Shown here one piece after another: positions 59,436 to 64,000 of a DNA stretch of 64,000 nt. This DNA is from Arctopsyche grandis (Eukaryota > Arthropoda > Insecta > Trichoptera > Hydropsychidae). The position numbers were made by a program, and so were the translations under genes. How positions within the stretch are numbered: the first letter of the stretch is position 1; the number at the start of each line of letters is the position of its first letter. The notes beneath the pieces were generated by a model. It made no database searches. It was given only the letters and a program-made list of their open reading frames with translations, and had not been told where the DNA came from. The DNA is taken from the NCBI RefSeq assembly GCF_051622035.1, contig NC_135356.1, positions 186,001 through 250,000 of the forward strand, read 5' to 3'.

Positions 59436-61811
59436 ATCACTGTGTTTACTATTACTCGTAAGCGATTTATAAACAATGTGTTTCATCTTACTATTCCCAG
59501 TTTATTATTGATTAACTTTTTCAACACTTATAAATACACATATACATATGTAAGTACAGATGATAAACATTTACTGGGATCAATAAGTTAATTTTACACT
59601 AATCATCTAAATACATATCTGGAAGACCAAGCCTCACTCAATATTAGACTAAATAAATTGCTTTTTTGTTCGCATTCTATCGATAATATAATAAAATTTC
59701 TTGTGGTTAGTCACCTAGGCAATGGTGCTGGAATTCATAGGGGGTTGAATTTAGTCATTCAACCCCCTAAACGAGTTTTCCTCGAGTCAAAGTCAAAATC
59801 AATTAGATCTAAATAGATTTTTAGGCCAGAAAAGAGTGGTATGGTTAGTTTTCAAGACAAACATAGAATAAGTGTTAGTTTATATTATATAGTATAAGAT
59901 ACATTTTATATGTATGTCCATTGATTAATTGTAATGATTATGTTGAATACTTTGGATTACCTAGTTATTTTTTATCCCAATAAATCGAGTGTTGTGCATC
60001 TGAATGATACATAGTTTCAAACAACAACAAAAAATACATACATATAATGTTAGCATATTCTGATATTATTAGTTTCGTACAATGATTGCATTGTTGTGTA
60101 TATGTAGGTATATTTAAGATCGTTTTGATAAAAAATTGATAATGAAGCCTTCTACATAAATTGAAATTGAATCTTCAAATATTATATACATATTGTAAAA
60201 GACTCGAGGGAGGATTGTGGATAGATGATTGCAAATTTTCGATATCCAGTAAAATATTGCATGTTTATTTATTGATTTTCACTTCTGCCGTACACAATGT
60301 TACAATTAACGTATACAATTAATTAAATAGACCGGGATCAAATATTAACATCCTAAACTTAGTATTATAATAAATTTAATATTTTATAATATGAAAAGTA
60401 TGTGTATGTATGCTGCAATTTTGTTTACATATACAAATATTTATTGTTTTTTATTACTTTAACATTATGTAATTTTTATAATAAAATAAATCAATAACTC
60501 AACGATCTTGTGTTATTTCAATAGGCAAGAATCTAAACGCGTGAAGGAGAAAGGATCCGGCCGACAAACGTAAACATAAATTAACGAGAACATTACACAT
60601 ATCAGGTACCTTATGAGTTAATTAATATACATACATAATATAATATAACACTTTCATTTAGAGAAAAACAGGAATTTTCACTCGTCGATAAATGAGTGCA
60701 ACTAGGAAACATCATATGACACAAATAAATCTAAATATTATCAATTTATTGCAAGATCACAAGTCATTTGAAAAGTTAAACTTATATACATATATTTAAA
60801 ATAAAATAATCATTATTGCAAACCTTTCTATAAAACATCAACTATGATACTCTTCCCACACATATTAATAATAACTTATTTTTGGCAACACCCATTTGGT
60901 AACAATATACATACATATGATATAAATCGATATAAAACTGATAAATGTAAAAAAATCAGATCATTGCTGTTAATGTAAAAATTAACTAGCTTTGTGCTAT
61001 TAGATTTCAGGTATAAACATTATTATTAAAATACGAAACAAATTATAAACTTACGATATACAAACGATTACTCAAAGGTTACGAAAAACGTGTAAGTACT
61101 AATTTTTACAATTTAATCACACCCAAAATTACTTCTCATTAAACGTTTGAGGATTTCTAAAATGCTTCGAGACATTTGAGAAAAAAATTTGAGTATTACG
61201 TTTAATATCTAATCCCGAGGGCGATTAAATTTGGAAAAATATTTTATTTAAATCAAAATTCCGGTTACTTTTGGACACCCCTCATATGTATACAAAATAA
61301 ATCAATAAATAAAGGCAAATTCGAAAGATTTGACTCTACAAAACCGATATTTCGCAAGACGTTTTCTGGAAGATTATTGATATTGCACAATTTATTGCTG
61401 TCTATTGCCCACTCTTAATTACTTAAAACAAACACACATTTCACAATTGAATAAACATTTCATGTTTAGCATTTCATAAGGAAATAAGAGATCAATATGT
61501 ATTAAGAATTGCCTTTACTTACTGATTTACCCTCGTAATAAGAGATGTACATAACACTAAATTATTTATATTATACGTTTATTAGTTTTGTTCATTATTT
61601 GTTCAACAGCCTCGTTTGCCACACAACAAACCCACCCTTAATACAAACGAATAATAAATAAAATAAAATGACTAGAGTGGTACACATAATTGAGGACAGC
61701 GTACTTAAAATATATCCTGAAATATGCAATAAAATACCATTAATATACATACATACAGATATGTGCATGCAATGTATGTATATAAAATTTTAATAAAAAA
61801 AGGATTACATC
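59436..61811. other. 3' UTR and intergenic spacer between convergent genes
   Basis: AATAAA at about 59979-59984 may end the BRICHOS-like mRNA. TTTATT at about 61578-61583 gives AATAAA on the minus strand for the coiled-coil gene. Otherwise AT-rich with no coding signal. Confidence 0.45.
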
Positions 61812-63560
61812 TTATGTTTCATCGTGTAATAGTTCATCCGATTTCTCATCCTTTATTTTATCATGTAGCATTGAGATTTCCAAATTAGCTTGTTCTAACT
61901 GTAAATGCAAAAATTAACATTTTCTTCAATACGCTAATGTAATGTAATTTTAAATATCAAAGCAGTTTATCTGATCGATCATTTGGCTAATTTATATGAA
62001 TAATAATAAAAACAAACGAACCTTCTTGATTAATATTTTCTTATCTGACTTTTCTTTCTCGAGTTGTTTGTTTAAAGTGTAAATTTTAAGTTGGCATATT
62101 TGATCTGCAGTCATAAGCCTTGAAAAAAATTTTAATTATTAAAAATTAAATATATGTATAATAATTAAGTACATAAAATATAAAACGTACAGTTCGGGTA
62201 ATTCTTTGCAATCGGCACCTTCATTGTGTTTGACAAATTCTCCCTTCAAGGTTTGAAGCTCTGAGAATATTTTAGAAATCCTGCAAAAATAAAATATAGT
62301 CGTTGTTGAAAAATTTTGTTATCGTTATTATTTAGAGCTGCCACATACAATCACAAAAAAAAATAACAATTTTCTTTTATTATTCGCGCAAAATGTACAT
62401 TTATATCATTAATTAGGAATGTTTTTAATTTCATTTGTGAATTGGTGGTTCAATATGACGCAACGCAATATTGATATTTGTAATCGCACAATATTTAGAT
62501 AAAAATTACATTAATTTCTTCATAGACGATTTTTTAAATACCGAGCCTGATTATTTCACCTTTTAAAACATACAAAAATATTTTTTTTTAATTGAAAGCG
62601 AAATTTAATTGAGAACATTGAAACAAATCAATAAATAGTCTATAAATAACTTTGGCTGTAAAGTAAATTTTAATAAAATGTTTCGATTTGGAAATGAATT
62701 CCACATTTACACATATGTATATGTAAACGTAATAAATTTTCTTTTTCTATATACTATATTTTTGATCAATTGGTCTGCTCAATCAAAATCAGATATTAAA
62801 AATATATATTGTATAGATTGCGCATTGCAAAACGATTCATAAGAATAAAATGGTAAGAATAGTCACATTTCAGTTAGGACTTCAACATTTTTGCCATCGT
62901 TAATAGTATCGTCCATCATTAATGAATACTTTTCGTCACCCTCGGAGAACAATGGATTTTCTGAAATTAAAATTGCATATTAAAAATAAGTGATATAATT
63001 AAAAAATAGAGACACAATCAAGTATCAGTGAATTTTATCTTTTTGGATAATTTAAACCTAAATACCAATTTTCAAAAGTGATCTATGCAAATTAACGTTC
63101 ATTAATTTAGAGGTGTTTTCAAATAAACACATTTTAGGCATTATATGTAGATGTAAATACATATTATAATCACCTGTTTCTGGTGTGCTAATCGTATTCT
63201 CGACATTTTTTGAATCTCGATCTTTATTATTTCTACAATTTGGACCTGAAAAATCGGTTAACAAAGTACACGATTCAAATAAATCAACAAAAAGTATAAA
63301 CAATACATTAAAAAAAAGTACATACAAGTGTAAGTATTTTGATTAGTGATTTCAGGCGTTTTCAACATGTCTTGTATATGCTCGTTGTTTTCGTCCCCGT
63401 ATTTCAACAGCAACTTGTTGATCTCGCTTTTTAAATACGTATTGTGAGCATCGAATATTTCCAACCGATTGTTTAGAGCAGAACAATCTTGGGTTACGTC
63501 GTTCAATTGCAATTTGTAATTTTTTATTTGTTTTCGGAGTTCTTCATTCTCTTGACGGAG
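61812..63560 (-). CDS. Coiled-coil protein, 3' part of a multi-exon gene
   Basis: Six minus-strand exons in order of translation: 63560-63326, 63245-63174, 62960-62867, 62280-62191, 62118-62022 and 61898-61812, the last ending in TAA. All introns are GT..AG and the phases agree, giving 224 residues with no gap. The first exon is a strong coiled coil (LRQENEELRKQIKNYKLQ, then heptad Leu/Ile pattern). Exons 2 and 3 are polar linkers. Exons 4 to 6 return to helical heptads (KIFSELQTLKGE, QLKIYTLNKQLEKEK, LEQANLEISMLHDK). No catalytic motif. I do not recognise the family. A scaffold or tether role is typical of such proteins but is only a guess here. The gene continues to the right: a further exon probably lies at 63942-64000. 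Confidence 0.72.
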
Positions 63561-63941
63561 CTGCAAAAACAAACGTATGTAAAATAAAATATCTCATCGT
63601 TAGGCTAATATTGACATGGTAAACACTACAAGTATAAAAAAAGTACTTAAAAGAGACTTTTATTATATCGATTAATGTTCAACATTATTTAAAACAAATA
63701 AACAGTCAGTACTAATTAGAGAATAAATCAATGTAAACATTTACAATTTGAAATAAATTAATGCGAAAGTTGTTTGCATTCATTGGCTTATTTTATAATA
63801 CCTAGTTGAAAAAAATCTAAATTCATGTCTCCCTATTTTATTAACAGAATAACAACAAATCAACATTCCAACATCAAGTGTCTGAAATGGCCAAGTTAGT
63901 CTAGTTATATATATATTATAAGTTTAAATACCTTACTCCAT
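63561..63941. other. Intron of the coiled-coil gene
   Basis: AT-rich, with acceptor TTTTTGCAG (minus strand) next to 63560. No additional exon could be recognised in it. Confidence 0.4.
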
Positions 63942-64000
63942 TTTTTGCGCCAACCTGCCGTGCAAACGGTCCACCATCTCACGGTCTTTTCCATCTGACA
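63942..64000 (-). CDS. Possible upstream exon of the coiled-coil gene (partial)
   Basis: On the minus strand one frame reads [20 protein letters not shown], a helical, charged peptide suiting the gene to its left. It is followed by a donor GTAAGG. That donor leaves two bases, which does not match the phase-0 start of the exon at 63560. A small missing exon or another donor may lie between. Partial at the window edge. Confidence 0.35.

Overview
This is eukaryotic, AT-rich chromosomal DNA, almost certainly from an insect. The evidence is spliced genes with GT..AG introns, a secreted low-complexity protein gene, an R1-clade non-LTR retrotransposon, mariner, pogo, hAT and Helitron-like elements, TTAGG-like motifs (the insect telomere repeat) inside a satellite, and many ACATACATATGTATGT-type palindromic microsatellites. 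The order of insect cannot be fixed from the sequence alone.

Layout. 1-13848 and 20041-24065 form one satellite array with a basic unit of about 85 bp, alternating as about 170-bp dimers and amplified in larger blocks. The array is split by a full-length R1-clade LINE (13859-20038) flanked by a 10-bp target duplication; its ORF2 is intact and its ORF1 is broken. 24-35 kb is a graveyard of DNA transposons: a pogo/Tigger-like MITE, a ZMYM1-type hAT remnant, and a second hAT that carries a mariner inside it and itself splits a DNA hairpin. 36.2-38.4 kb holds a three-coding-exon LITAF-domain gene with a MITE in its first intron. 38.4-47.6 kb is mostly non-coding, with an hAT remnant containing a triplication, Helitron-like elements and hAT MITEs.

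47.65-59.44 kb is the most notable gene. It has six coding exons and encodes a predicted 1,881-residue secreted protein: signal peptide, BRICHOS-like domain, polybasic (furin-type) site, about 109 heptads of the GQGQLQP type, a Ser/Ala/Gln-rich region, an acidic patch and a four-cysteine C-terminus. Its 4.5-kb first intron is filled with nested transposons. 61.8-64 kb carries the 3' part of a coiled-coil gene on the minus strand.

The three host genes are not an operon and show no obvious functional link. The LINE, satellite and nested transposons give a relative insertion chronology. The many short open frames in the satellite and the long extra frames over the heptad repeat are treated as by-products of repeated sequence, not genes.
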